17,223 nucleotides of DNA from Desulfuromonadaceae bacterium (GCA_016744555.1 JADGED010000028.1:1-17223), one strand, 5' to 3'. Shown: positions 8,847 through 15,948, counted from the first letter of the stretch. Notes: generated by a model not told the origin, from the letters alone. Program-made: numbers and translations.

Positions 8847-9807
8847 CATTATTCTCCTGTCGCAAAGCCCCACCAATAGCAAATAAATATTGATTCAGCT
8901 CTACCTGCTCACTGCCTTCTGGTACCGTCATAATATCGGCAAAATCAAAAGCACTAACCTTGGTTGAAAGGTAATCATTTAGATAATTAATAACTGCGGG
9001 GATTTCTAATTGAGTTTGGGCAACTAGCAAGCGTGACACCAATGGCAGATGGAAGCTACTTTCACAATAATCAAAAGAACGTTGAATTTCCAGAACAATA
9101 GAATCCAACTGCTCAGACAACGCCTCTAAATTACCCTCGGCATAAGGGGTTAAATCTTCCATGCCTGTATTTAACCAGCGCACCAAATAAAGTACACCGT
9201 CACGAACAATCACCAGAACCCCGCGCTTTTCTAACAGCAACAGCAGTGCAACTCCACGATCATCGTCTTTATATAGGTCACACACGTTGCGCAAAGCAAA
9301 CTCTGGAATATCAATTACTTCAGTGGCCAAATCATTAGCAGCCAACGCTTCAAGTCGCTCACGCAATAAACGTTCTTGGGCAGAAACGACATAAGTTTGC
9401 GGCCGTTTTTCACCCGCAAAAGGAGGAACAGCATAAAGATCAACAACCGCTTCATCGGGAGGATAATCAATCCGCTCACTGATCTGCCAACGGGCGGCAT
9501 CACGGAGTTCCTCTTCTGGAAGGTCAGCCATTTCTACTTGGGTCAACTGATATGCATTGACTGGAAGGACGGCAACAGCCTTTTGTTTTTGGGTATTTTC
9601 ACCCTGTAGCAGTAAACCTAATGCTTGGCTACGCTCCTCTGCGCTAGAGCACAATTCGCGCTTAGCAAACTGTAGCTTTGCTGCACCATTCTGGTCACGC
9701 TCAATTCCGGCAACAGTAATAGTTGTAACATCCTGACAGACAGCAACATTAAGCCGGCTTACTTTGCGCTTACCTCCAAATAAACCCAGAACGACCTCCC
9801 TTAACAA
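8830..9807 (-). CDS. mshI1: PilM-like MSHA biogenesis protein (MshI1)
   Basis: Cytoplasmic actin-like protein of the PilM/MshI family, predicted to bind the INLY segment of the next gene product and connect the alignment complex to the assembly ATPase. The body (VTTITVAGIERD, then a central part with DAARWQISERIDYPPDEAVVD) matches the family, and no membrane segment is visible. The reported frame begins at TTG 9807 (325 residues), which lacks a Shine-Dalgarno. A strong AAGGGAGG lies inside the frame, five bases before an in-frame CTG at 9789; starting there gives a 319-residue protein beginning MGLFGGKRKVSRLN, typical of the family. No ATG, GTG or TTG lies nearby downstream, so the true start may be CTG. 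It is the first gene of the operon. Confidence 0.83.
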   Translation of the reverse strand: MLREVVLGLFGGKRKVSRLNVAVCQDVTTITVAGIERDQNGAAKLQFAKRELCSSAEERSQALGLLLQGENTQKQKAVAVLPVNAYQLTQVEMADLPEEELRDAARWQISERIDYPPDEAVVDLYAVPPFAGEKRPQTYVVSAQERLLRERLEALAANDLATEVIDIPEFALRNVCDLYKDDDRGVALLLLLEKRGVLVIVRDGVLYLVRWLNTGMEDLTPYAEGNLEALSEQLDSIVLEIQRSFDYCESSFHLPLVSRLLVAQTQLEIPAVINYLNDYLSTKVSAFDFADIMTVPEGSEQVELNQYLFAIGGALRQENNDASAN

Positions 9808-9826
9808 ACTTTATCTTATTAACATT

Positions 9827-9835
9827 AATATAGCA
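9827..9835 (-). promoter_or_regulatory. Candidate extended -10 promoter of the msh operon
   Basis: On the minus strand TGC-TATATT gives a TG-extended -10 hexamer (TATATT at 9832-9827) about 20 bases upstream of the first possible mshI1 codon. No convincing -35 is seen 16-18 bases upstream. It lies between the peroxiredoxin terminator and mshI1, where the operon promoter must be. Three TAATGT hexamers (9850-9845, 9843-9838, 9827-9822) surround it and could be an operator or simply AT-rich sequence. Confidence 0.33.
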
Positions 9836-9873
9836 TCACATTAAACATTACTATAATTTTAAAATCAATAAAA

Positions 9874-9895
9874 AAAGGGCGCCGTAGCGCCCTTT
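9874..9895 (-). terminator. Rho-independent terminator of the peroxiredoxin gene
   Basis: A nine-base-pair stem (AAAGGGCGC / GCGCCCTTT) with a CGTA loop. Read on the minus strand it is followed by a run of T's (9876-9871), so it ends transcription coming from the peroxiredoxin gene and separates it from the msh operon. Confidence 0.88.
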
Positions 9896-9949
9896 AACTC
9901 AAACTTATTCTTCCCGTAACCACCTAGTAACAGGTGTCTTTTATTTCAA

Positions 9950-10552
9950 CTACAAGTTATCTGCCTGATCGGCAAGATAAGTAGCAACACCTTCAGTGCT
10001 ACCAACCATACCTTGATCACCCTTATTCCAACCGGCAGGACAAACTTCGCCATGAACTTCATGAAACTGTAGTGCGTCAACCATGCGCAACATCTCATCA
10101 ATATCACGACCTAAAGGCAGATCATTTACCACTTGATGACGCACAACACCATCCTTATCAATCAAAAATGATCCTCGCAACGCAACCCCTGCTGCCCCAA
10201 ACTCAACATCGTACTCACGACAAATTTCGTGTTTAACGTCAGCAACCAATGGATATTTTACTGCACCAATACCACCATCATTAATGGGTGTGTTCCGCCA
10301 GGCTAGGTGGGTAAATTGAGAATCGATAGAGCAGCCAATTACCTGCACGCCACGTTTTTCAAATTCAGCTATCCGGTGGCTAAAAGCGATTAGTTCTGTC
10401 GGGCAAACAAAAGTAAAATCAAGTGGATAGAAAAACAAAACTATGTGCTTGCCTTTGTAGTCACCTAAGTTAAAATCGTCATTTATCGAACCGTCCGCCA
10501 TCACTGCTGAAGCACTAAAATTCGGGGCCTGCTTACCAACTAATACACTCAT
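9950..10552 (-). CDS. Typical 2-Cys peroxiredoxin (AhpC/Prx1 type)
   Basis: A 200-residue thiol peroxidase that reduces hydrogen peroxide, organic hydroperoxides and possibly peroxynitrite in the cytoplasm. The peroxidatic Cys50 sits in FYPLDFTFVCPTE and the resolving Cys171 in EVCPAGW, the arrangement of typical 2-Cys enzymes. Two further cysteines (C74, C111) are present. The GGIG motif at 93-96 resembles the GGLG of over-oxidation-sensitive enzymes, while the C-terminal YF is YL (TYLADQ), so sensitivity is probably intermediate. AAGGGAGAG precedes the ATG. It is a single-gene unit with its own promoter and terminator. The reducing partner is not encoded nearby. Confidence 0.95.
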   Translation of the reverse strand: MSVLVGKQAPNFSASAVMADGSINDDFNLGDYKGKHIVLFFYPLDFTFVCPTELIAFSHRIAEFEKRGVQVIGCSIDSQFTHLAWRNTPINDGGIGAVKYPLVADVKHEICREYDVEFGAAGVALRGSFLIDKDGVVRHQVVNDLPLGRDIDEMLRMVDALQFHEVHGEVCPAGWNKGDQGMVGSTEGVATYLADQADNL

Positions 10553-10612
10553 GTTTCTCTCCCTTTACTATAATTTAAAGTTTTAAAATAAGACTAAGCG
10601 GTGATGGCAAAC

Positions 10613-10640
10613 ACTATACCCAGAATTCATTACCGGTCAA
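10613..10640 (-). promoter_or_regulatory. Sigma70-type promoter of the peroxiredoxin gene
   Basis: On the minus strand TTGACC (10640-10635) and TATAGT (10618-10613) are separated by 16 bases, each matching five of six consensus positions. Transcription would begin near 10606, giving a leader of about 54 bases. A weaker alternative, TTGCCA (10610-10605) with TTTAAA 17 bases on, lies downstream. Confidence 0.6.
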
Positions 10641-10653
10641 GTAATAATTACCA
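10639..10653 (-). promoter_or_regulatory. Candidate Fur/PerR-family operator at the peroxiredoxin promoter
   Basis: A perfect palindrome GTAAT-A-ATTAC (10641-10651) abuts the -35 hexamer. Its core TAATNATTA equals the core of the Fur-family 7-1-7 site; over 14 scored positions it matches about 10 for the Fur consensus and 9 for PerR. A second GGTAAT copy lies at 10634-10629. The position next to a peroxide-defence gene favours PerR or Fur control, but no regulator gene is present and AT-rich palindromes arise by chance. Confidence 0.32.
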
Positions 10654-10659
10654 ATATGG

Positions 10660-11559
10660 TCATTTTTTACGCTTACGTGGATGGCACTTGTCGTAAGTTT
10701 CGGTAAGGTGGGAAAAACTAACTTTGGTGTATTTCTGCGTTGTTGACAACGATGCATGCCCAAGCAGTTCTTGAATCACCCGTAAATCGGCACCAGCATC
10801 CAGGAGATGAGTAGCAAAAGAGTGACGCAAAGCATGGGGCGTTACATCGGCGGGCAAGTTAAAATGCAGTAGCCGGGCCTTCAAGTTACGCTGCACACTG
10901 CGCGCAGTTAATCTTCCTCCGCGGTTATTTATAAACAACGGGTCAGAGAGCTCAACTTTTTTGCGTGCCCGCAGGTATGACGACAGGGCGTCACAAGACT
11001 GTCGACCAAGAGGCAATAACCGCTCCTTATTTCCCTTACCAACCACTTTCACCTGCTGACTATCGAGATCAATGCCTGCCACATTTAATTCGGTAACTTC
11101 ACTAACGCGCAAGCCACAAGAATAGATCAACTCAAAAATCGCTAAGTCACGCAACAGCAATATCTGCTTTGCAGGCGGCGAAGAATCGAGCAATATACCA
11201 ACCTGCTCAGCGCTAAGAACCTTGGGTAGATAATTTTCCCGGCGTGGGGTTAACAATGTGGCAGCGACAGATTCTTCAACCACCCCTTCACGCAGCAAAA
11301 AACGAAAAAAAACTTTTACAGATGAAACCTTACGAGCAATGCTGGTACGGCCACACTGTTTATGTAACTGTGCCAAATACTGCCGCAACAGCAAGTGATC
11401 AACGTGCTGCCAACCAGCTATTCGAAACTTATCGCCATCGTTACGGATTATAAAGCTATAAAATTGTTCCAAGTCAGTCAAATATGCTGACACCGTTCGC
11501 GGAGACAGGTTTCTCTCAACAACTAGATGTTGCCCAAATTGTCGTAAATACGTATCCAC
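10660..11559 (-). CDS. xerC: XerC/XerD-type tyrosine recombinase
   Basis: A 299-residue tyrosine recombinase of normal XerC/D length. The N-terminal SAM-like core-binding domain (about 1-87, with RNLSPRTVSAYLTDL) is followed by the catalytic domain, and all catalytic residues are visible: R151 (SCGLRVSE), K175 (VGKGNKER), H242 and R245 (HALRHSFATHLL), H268 (LLGHASLS) and nucleophile Y277 (KYTKV). Its expected role is resolving chromosome dimers at dif during division. Translation starts at GTG 11559 with AGAGG about 11 bases upstream. No integrase-linked cargo, att repeats or excisionase is seen around it, so a housekeeping Xer role is favoured over a phage integrase. XerC rather than XerD is the more usual label for such proteins and is not certain. 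Confidence 0.85.
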   Translation of the reverse strand: MDTYLRQFGQHLVVERNLSPRTVSAYLTDLEQFYSFIIRNDGDKFRIAGWQHVDHLLLRQYLAQLHKQCGRTSIARKVSSVKVFFRFLLREGVVEESVAATLLTPRRENYLPKVLSAEQVGILLDSSPPAKQILLLRDLAIFELIYSCGLRVSEVTELNVAGIDLDSQQVKVVGKGNKERLLPLGRQSCDALSSYLRARKKVELSDPLFINNRGGRLTARSVQRNLKARLLHFNLPADVTPHALRHSFATHLLDAGADLRVIQELLGHASLSTTQKYTKVSFSHLTETYDKCHPRKRKK

Positions 11560-11635
11560 TTAATTACAAACCTCTATTTAAATCTTTTGGCAATGCGAAA
11601 TCACACCTAGAGCTAAAAAACTGCTAGGCTTACAA

Positions 11636-11664
11636 TTGACGCTCTCGTACTGCCATGCAATACT
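11636..11664 (+). promoter_or_regulatory. Candidate promoter of the lipase/DUF362 genes
   Basis: TTGACG (11636-11641) lies 17 bases before AATACT (11659-11664), which is preceded by TG-C, an extended -10. The match is 5/6 and 4/6. It leaves a leader of roughly 87 bases before the lipase-like gene. The rest of the 198-base divergent gap (11560-11757) holds the leader and an unassigned xerC promoter; I saw no convincing promoter on the minus strand. Confidence 0.42.
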
Positions 11665-11757
11665 CCATACAACTATCATAGTGGGGCAAACAGTTATTGT
11701 CGACTATTTGGTAACTATTTTCGAAATTCAACTTACCGGACCTCCAAAGGACTTGCG

Positions 11758-12603
11758 ATGATCACCTATACATTACTGACCGTGCTACTCCTTGCAATAG
11801 GAGGTCTGTTTGTCTTCGATCTATTCATAGTCATCCTAAGTTACAGTATATTCTGGTACGAATATTCAAACGCTACCCCCGAAGCAGCTCAAAACAGATT
11901 CAACAAACAAAACTTACGCTTATTTTTTACTCTCACGATTCCAGAACTATTTTTCAACTATATCACCTTAGCGATAACTCCCATCGGTTTGATAAGCAAA
12001 AGACAACAAGCAATCAAGCGCGGGGAAACTCCGGTTTTACTACTTCATGGGTTATTCGTTAACCAGTCGTGTTGGTTTTGGTTTAAGTACAAATTGCGCA
12101 AGCAAGGGTTCCAAAACATTGTCACCATAAACTTATCTTCTTGGCATAGCGAAGAGGCACTTACTGAACTACTGGCAACTAAAGTAGATGAAATGCGCCA
12201 CCAGCTTGGAGTCAACAAGGTCCACTTAGTCGGCCATTCAATGGGGGGAATGATTGCTCGTAACTATGTACAATTGCGTGGGGGTCAGGACAAAGTAGAC
12301 CACCTTATCTGCCTCGGCTCACCCCACCACGGCTCCAAGTTAGCAACCTTCTCTATCGACCCCTTGGGCAAGACACTCCTACCAAGCTCAAATTTCTTGC
12401 AAAAGCTCAACACGGCACCATTCCCAGACAATGTTAAAATGACCAATATCTACACCAACAAAGACAACATGGTTCTGCCAAATTGCAGCAATCATTTAGC
12501 ATGGGGAGAAGCTGTCGAGTTTGATCGCATGGGACACACCTCACTAATTTATCGTAAGCCTGTTATTGCAGCCACGGCTGCAGCACTACGAAGAGAAGGG
12601 TAA
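11758..12603 (+). CDS. Membrane-anchored alpha/beta-hydrolase, lipase/esterase-like
   Basis: A 281-residue serine hydrolase. The first 32 or so residues form a hydrophobic anchor without a cleavage site, and a second hydrophobic patch lies near 55-80. The oxyanion-hole motif LLLHGLF (94-100) and the nucleophile elbow GHSMGG (Ser161) identify the alpha/beta-hydrolase fold of the triacylglycerol lipase/PGAP1-like type; likely triad partners are D236 (YTNKDNMVLP) and H260 (MGHTSL). SPHHGSKLA after the elbow is also typical of these lipases. Substrate is unknown: membrane lipid, acylglycerol or another ester are all possible. AAAGGA precedes the ATG by six to seven bases. The DUF362 gene starts only four bases after the stop and is probably cotranscribed. 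Confidence 0.85.
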   Translation: MITYTLLTVLLLAIGGLFVFDLFIVILSYSIFWYEYSNATPEAAQNRFNKQNLRLFFTLTIPELFFNYITLAITPIGLISKRQQAIKRGETPVLLLHGLFVNQSCWFWFKYKLRKQGFQNIVTINLSSWHSEEALTELLATKVDEMRHQLGVNKVHLVGHSMGGMIARNYVQLRGGQDKVDHLICLGSPHHGSKLATFSIDPLGKTLLPSSNFLQKLNTAPFPDNVKMTNIYTNKDNMVLPNCSNHLAWGEAVEFDRMGHTSLIYRKPVIAATAAALRREG

Positions 12604-12607
12604 ATCC

Positions 12608-13780
12608 TTGACTCACAGCCCAAGCCCTGATGCCACAAAGGTTTCATTGCAAAAACTACAAACTTACGATCCAATCGCAATGGACATAGCCATGAAAAAG
12701 CTACTTGACCCACTAGGGGGGGTAGCAGCCTTTGTCAAACCAGGGCAACAGGTCCTAATCAAACCAAACCTTTTAGCTGGCAAAACACCTGACCAAGCAG
12801 TAACTACCCATCCAGAAGTTGTTCGCGCAGTAATAAAATTGGTGCAAGCTGCGGGCGGTATAGTTACCGTTGGAGATTCCCCCGGCATTGGCAGTCCAGA
12901 GAAAGTTGCCAGCAAAAGCGGCATCCTTGACGTAGTAAATGAGATGGGATGTAAGTTTGCCAAATTTGATACTGCAGTTACCATCAACCCCGCCAAAGGC
13001 TACTTTCAGCAATTCGAAGTTGCCGAAGAGATTGTCGCTGCCGACGTCATCATCAATCTACCAAAACTTAAAACACACCAAATGATGGGCTTAACCTGTG
13101 GAATTAAAAACATGTTCGGCGCTATCGTAGGCTTGCGTAAACCGCGGCTTCACTTTCAAGCTGGCACAGATAAAGCTTTTTTTGCCATGATGCTACTTGA
13201 GCTTTGCGAAGCAGTAATGCCGGCTCTAACAATTGTAGATGCTGTTGTTGGCATGGAAGGCGAAGGTCCCGGCAGTGGCGATCCGGTTGAGATCGGTGCC
13301 CTTTTGGCTGGTAGTCACCCGCAAGCAATTGATACCGTTGCAACTGAGCTGGTTGGTTTACAACCGCAGCAGGTTTGGACACAACAAAAGGCCATCGACA
13401 CAGACCGCCCCTATACCAAGCTTGAACAATTAGATCTTTGTGGCGACAATCTAGACGATCTTAAAATTAAGGGTTTTCGCCCTGCAAAAATGACCGATGT
13501 AAACTTTGGATTACAAGGCAATCCAAAGCACTTTCTCCGCAATGCACTAACGGCTAGGCCAGTACCAGACCACAACCTGTGTAAGTTGTGCAACGATTGC
13601 GTCACCCACTGCCCTGCTGATGTAATGAAAATTGAGCAGGACAAACTACATATAAATTACGATGGCTGCATCCGTTGCTTTTGCTGCCAGGAACTCTGCC
13701 CCCACGGTGCATTGAAAACGAAACAAGGGGTTTTATTGCGTTTAAACAACTTATTACAACAATTAAAAATCAAACGTTAA
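12608..13780 (+). CDS. DUF362 protein with C-terminal two-cluster ferredoxin domain
   Basis: A 390-residue iron-sulfur protein. The DUF362 domain fills about 25-275 (VLIKPNLLAG, VGDSPGIGSPEKV, INLPKLKTHQMMGLTCGIKN) and the tail carries two CxxCxxCxxxCP motifs (C325/C328/C331/C335 and C354/C357/C360/C364) able to bind two [4Fe-4S] clusters. Such proteins are common in anaerobes; an electron-transfer role is likely, but the reaction of DUF362 itself is not established. The frame stays open to a TTG at 12566 inside the lipase gene, but AGAAGGG lies seven bases before a TTG at 12608, four bases after the lipase stop, so that start is preferred. No signal peptide is seen, so it is probably cytoplasmic. 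Confidence 0.87.
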   Translation: MTHSPSPDATKVSLQKLQTYDPIAMDIAMKKLLDPLGGVAAFVKPGQQVLIKPNLLAGKTPDQAVTTHPEVVRAVIKLVQAAGGIVTVGDSPGIGSPEKVASKSGILDVVNEMGCKFAKFDTAVTINPAKGYFQQFEVAEEIVAADVIINLPKLKTHQMMGLTCGIKNMFGAIVGLRKPRLHFQAGTDKAFFAMMLLELCEAVMPALTIVDAVVGMEGEGPGSGDPVEIGALLAGSHPQAIDTVATELVGLQPQQVWTQQKAIDTDRPYTKLEQLDLCGDNLDDLKIKGFRPAKMTDVNFGLQGNPKHFLRNALTARPVPDHNLCKLCNDCVTHCPADVMKIEQDKLHINYDGCIRCFCCQELCPHGALKTKQGVLLRLNNLLQQLKIKR

Positions 13781-13808
13781 AATAAATCATCAGGCAACAG
13801 GAGCGAGC

Positions 13809-14318
13809 GTGGAAGAACAAACTATTAGCATCGAATATGACCTAAGCGAAAAAGATTGGAACACTTTTTACAATATCTACTACAAAGCCGATAAGCGCTT
13901 CAAAATGCGCTTTATTTATGGCACTGGATCTTGGATTGTTGGTGTTGCCGGTCTAGTCGGACTATTTGATAACAGCTTGATTGCTTTTGGCATGATCGCC
14001 TTTGGTCTCTATTGTGTTTTTGCCCGCCAATTTCTGGTCAATAAAGCCTTAAAAAAGATCAAATCTAAACCTCAATTCCCTGGAACCCTTGATTATAAGA
14101 TTGAGAAGACAAAATTTAGCGGTTGCGAACAAGGAAATGATTTTGAATTTAACTGGGATACATTTCATGGCTATAGAAATGTTGACGCCGGATTTTTATT
14201 ATACTTAAAAGAGGCGTCATTCTTCTTTATTCCAAAAGCGGCAATTTCCGCCACCGAAAAAGAAGAAATTGCCAACATCTTACAACAAAATAAAGTCCTC
14301 GATTTAGCAACCAAGTAA
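13809..14318 (+). CDS. Small YcxB-like membrane protein
   Basis: A 169-residue protein with an acidic N-terminal stretch, two adjacent membrane segments (about 36-53 and 56-74), a basic loop and a C-terminal cytoplasmic domain ending in a segment with FNWDTFHGYRNVDAGFLLYL and FFFIPKAA. This plan fits the YcxB-like family, whose function is unknown. The GTG start has AGGAG five bases upstream. It lies 28 bases after the DUF362 gene and probably shares its transcript, which ends at the strong hairpin at 14340. Family assignment is by pattern only. Confidence 0.7.
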   Translation: MEEQTISIEYDLSEKDWNTFYNIYYKADKRFKMRFIYGTGSWIVGVAGLVGLFDNSLIAFGMIAFGLYCVFARQFLVNKALKKIKSKPQFPGTLDYKIEKTKFSGCEQGNDFEFNWDTFHGYRNVDAGFLLYLKEASFFFIPKAAISATEKEEIANILQQNKVLDLATK

Positions 14319-14339
14319 CGGAAACAAACCAGAGAAAAT

Positions 14340-14374
14340 AAAAAGCTCACAATAACGATAATTGTGAGCTTTTT
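14340..14374. terminator. Bidirectional terminator between convergent genes
   Basis: A 14-base-pair perfect stem (14340-14353 with 14361-14374) and seven-base loop, with T runs on the 3' side in both orientations. It serves the plus-strand YcxB-like gene and the minus-strand nifU-like gene. Confidence 0.9.
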
Positions 14375-14399
14375 ATTTTTACTTTGTAGCAAGCAACTA

Positions 14400-14624
14400 C
14401 TAACGCACCTGAACAACTTCCTTAACTTCTGGAATTTGCTCTACTAATGCACGCTCAATCCCCATTTTCAGAGTCATGGTTGACATTGGGCAAGAGCCAC
14501 AGGCACCGGTCAGTTTAACACTTACAACACCGTCCGCCGAGACATCTACAAACTCAACATCACCACCATCAGCCTGCAAGGTAGGACGTACTTGATCCAA
14601 TACTTCTTCGATACGCTCTTTCAT
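14400..14624 (-). CDS. NifU C-terminal-like Fe-S scaffold/carrier protein
   Basis: A 74-residue protein consisting only of the NifU C-terminal (Nfu) domain. Its sequence [13 protein letters not shown] and the conserved CGSCP motif (C42, C45), followed by [10 protein letters not shown], are the family hallmarks. The two cysteines of a dimer are thought to hold one [4Fe-4S] cluster for transfer to target proteins. It is a complete short form, as is common in anaerobes, not a truncated NifU. GGAGG lies nine bases before the ATG. It is monocistronic, with its own promoter and the shared terminator at 14340. Client proteins cannot be told from context, although an Fe-S DUF362 protein is encoded nearby. 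Confidence 0.92.
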   Translation of the reverse strand: MKERIEEVLDQVRPTLQADGGDVEFVDVSADGVVSVKLTGACGSCPMSTMTLKMGIERALVEQIPEVKEVVQVR

Positions 14625-14643
14625 CGTTTATTTCCTCCGTCTT

Positions 14644-14693
14644 AATCATGATGTATTTAGTCAACTATACCTACAAACACTAATAATTTGCAA
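14644..14693 (-). promoter_or_regulatory. Promoter of the nifU-like gene with IscR type-1-like half-site
   Basis: On the minus strand TTGCAA (14693-14688) and TATAGT (14669-14664) are 18 bases apart, placing the transcript start near 14657. Overlapping the -10, bases 14668-14644 begin ATAGTTGACTAAAT, which fits every position of the left half of the IscR/Rrf2 type-1 consensus (ATASYYGACTRWWW); the right half keeps only TC-A and a few other bases. The link with an Fe-S biogenesis gene makes Rrf2-family control plausible, not proven. Confidence 0.45.
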
Positions 14694-14715
14694 GTGCAGA
14701 TATTTGCAGCAGATA

Positions 14716-15882
14716 TTAAAATGACCTGCGAGGAAGGCCAATATCCCGAATGCGTTTACTGCACAAGAGTTCTGGTACACCAACACCTTTCCCCTGGATA
14801 AGAACCTTAAAACTTTCCCCCATCCCCCCTTCTGGCAAGATCAAGGTTTTCAAATTCATCCGCAATGCCTGAGCTTTCTTCGGATCGGTCTCAGTGCGCT
14901 CCATCTCCATTAGCAACTCTAAAAAACCCAAGCCCATTAAAAACTGATACTGCTGACCAAAATAAAGACTATCCAAGCCGTGCAGTTGTCCAACCTTTTG
15001 CAACGCAGTAAAATCTATGTGAGCCGTAATATCCTGCTCCCCTACACGCTCATAAGGCTCTTCATTGGTTTGGTGCTTATGATAACAAAGTAAAGTACCA
15101 GCGTGGCGATAAGGGGCAAACAGCTCTTCTGCCAAATAGCCATAATCAACCGTCAAAACGAAGCCACGCCGCAACAATTTTGCCACCCGCTCCATCCATA
15201 AACACGCATCAAGGTTAACTTCACAGCGATTGCCAGTGCCGGGCTCAACACCAACCATATCAAAATAATTCTTAATTGCGACGGTAGAAGGTGGCCGCAA
15301 TTCATCACTAAAAGATCCATCATTAGCAACGACAAAAACTTCCCGTAATTCGCCACCATGTTTTTCAATCAAATGTACCGGAAAAGCATCAACAAGTTCG
15401 TTGCTTAAAAAACAGCCAACCATTCCATCGAGGTCATCAAGCTGGCACCAATCAATTTTCCCCGAGGAGCAATGGTGCTGCAATGTTTCAGCCTGACGTG
15501 AGCGGTTGTCGGCACTAATTTCAACCAGTCGGTATTTTAATTGAGTATAAAACGCAGGTGCTTCGTTCGCCAAAGCATCAAGAATATCAAGACAAAGATG
15601 GCCACCACCAGCCCCCTGCTCGGCTATTACAAATTCACCTTCGCCCAGCAACTGCCACATTTGGATTAATTGCCGAGCGATTAATTTTCCAAAACAGGAG
15701 TTAACGCTAGAGGAGGTGAAAAAATCTCCCTGTTTTCCGATCCGAGTTCGCGCAGAAGTGTAGTACCCAAGTTCCGGAGCATAAAGGGCTTGCTGCATAA
15801 ATTTGGCAAAAGAAATCCCACCTCTAGCGGTGACCTGCTCTTCCAATAACAAAGCTAATTCAGTTTTTTGTTTTTCAACCAT
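14716..15882 (-). CDS. MidA/NDUFAF7-family (DUF185) SAM-dependent methyltransferase
   Basis: A 388-residue class I methyltransferase. The family signature is clear: ISFAKFMQQALYAPELGYYT at 23-42, GDFFTSSSVNSCFGKLIA at 52-69, motif I VIAEQGAGGGHL at 85-96, an acidic VEIS near 120 and FLSNELVDAFPVH at 158-170. Mitochondrial NDUFAF7 dimethylates an arginine in a complex I subunit (NDUFS2); the bacterial substrate is not firmly known, and complex I genes are not in this window. The ATG at 15882 has only a weak GGTT upstream. A near-consensus promoter lies 38 bases upstream, so it is probably transcribed alone; no terminator is obvious between it and the nifU-like gene. Confidence 0.87.
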   Translation of the reverse strand: MVEKQKTELALLLEEQVTARGGISFAKFMQQALYAPELGYYTSARTRIGKQGDFFTSSSVNSCFGKLIARQLIQMWQLLGEGEFVIAEQGAGGGHLCLDILDALANEAPAFYTQLKYRLVEISADNRSRQAETLQHHCSSGKIDWCQLDDLDGMVGCFLSNELVDAFPVHLIEKHGGELREVFVVANDGSFSDELRPPSTVAIKNYFDMVGVEPGTGNRCEVNLDACLWMERVAKLLRRGFVLTVDYGYLAEELFAPYRHAGTLLCYHKHQTNEEPYERVGEQDITAHIDFTALQKVGQLHGLDSLYFGQQYQFLMGLGFLELLMEMERTETDPKKAQALRMNLKTLILPEGGMGESFKVLIQGKGVGVPELLCSKRIRDIGLPRRSF

Positions 15883-15919
15883 ATTGATATAACCAATCCA
15901 AGCAAAAAGTTTGGCGGGA

Positions 15920-15948
15920 ATTATAGCCAGCAGTTATAGCTATGACAA
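15920..15948 (-). promoter_or_regulatory. Sigma70-type promoter of the methyltransferase gene
   Basis: Minus-strand TTGTCA (15948-15943) is followed after 17 bases by a perfect TATAAT (15925-15920). Transcription would start near 15913, about 30 bases before the ATG. The spacer contains the palindrome ATAGCTAT and a repeat of TTATAGC (plus strand, 15921-15927 and 15934-15940). Confidence 0.7.

Noticed and set aside
10660..11559. Tyrosine recombinase as the integrase of an integrated element
   Set aside because: The protein has XerC/D length and motifs, no att-like direct repeats, excisionase or cargo are seen, and flanking genes are housekeeping-like.
11608..11630. CCTAG...CTAGG inverted repeat in the xerC-lipase gap as terminator or operator
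   Set aside because: Only five pairs with an internal mismatch and no T run; no gene end needs a terminator there.
12664..13012. Minus-strand open frames of 110 and 79 codons inside the DUF362 gene
   Set aside because: They are antisense to a strongly family-matching gene, have no recognisable domain and fit chance reading frames.
15921..15940. TTATAGC direct repeats as an operator
   Set aside because: They are explained largely by the TATAAT -10 and the spacer of the methyltransferase promoter; two seven-base copies alone are weak evidence.
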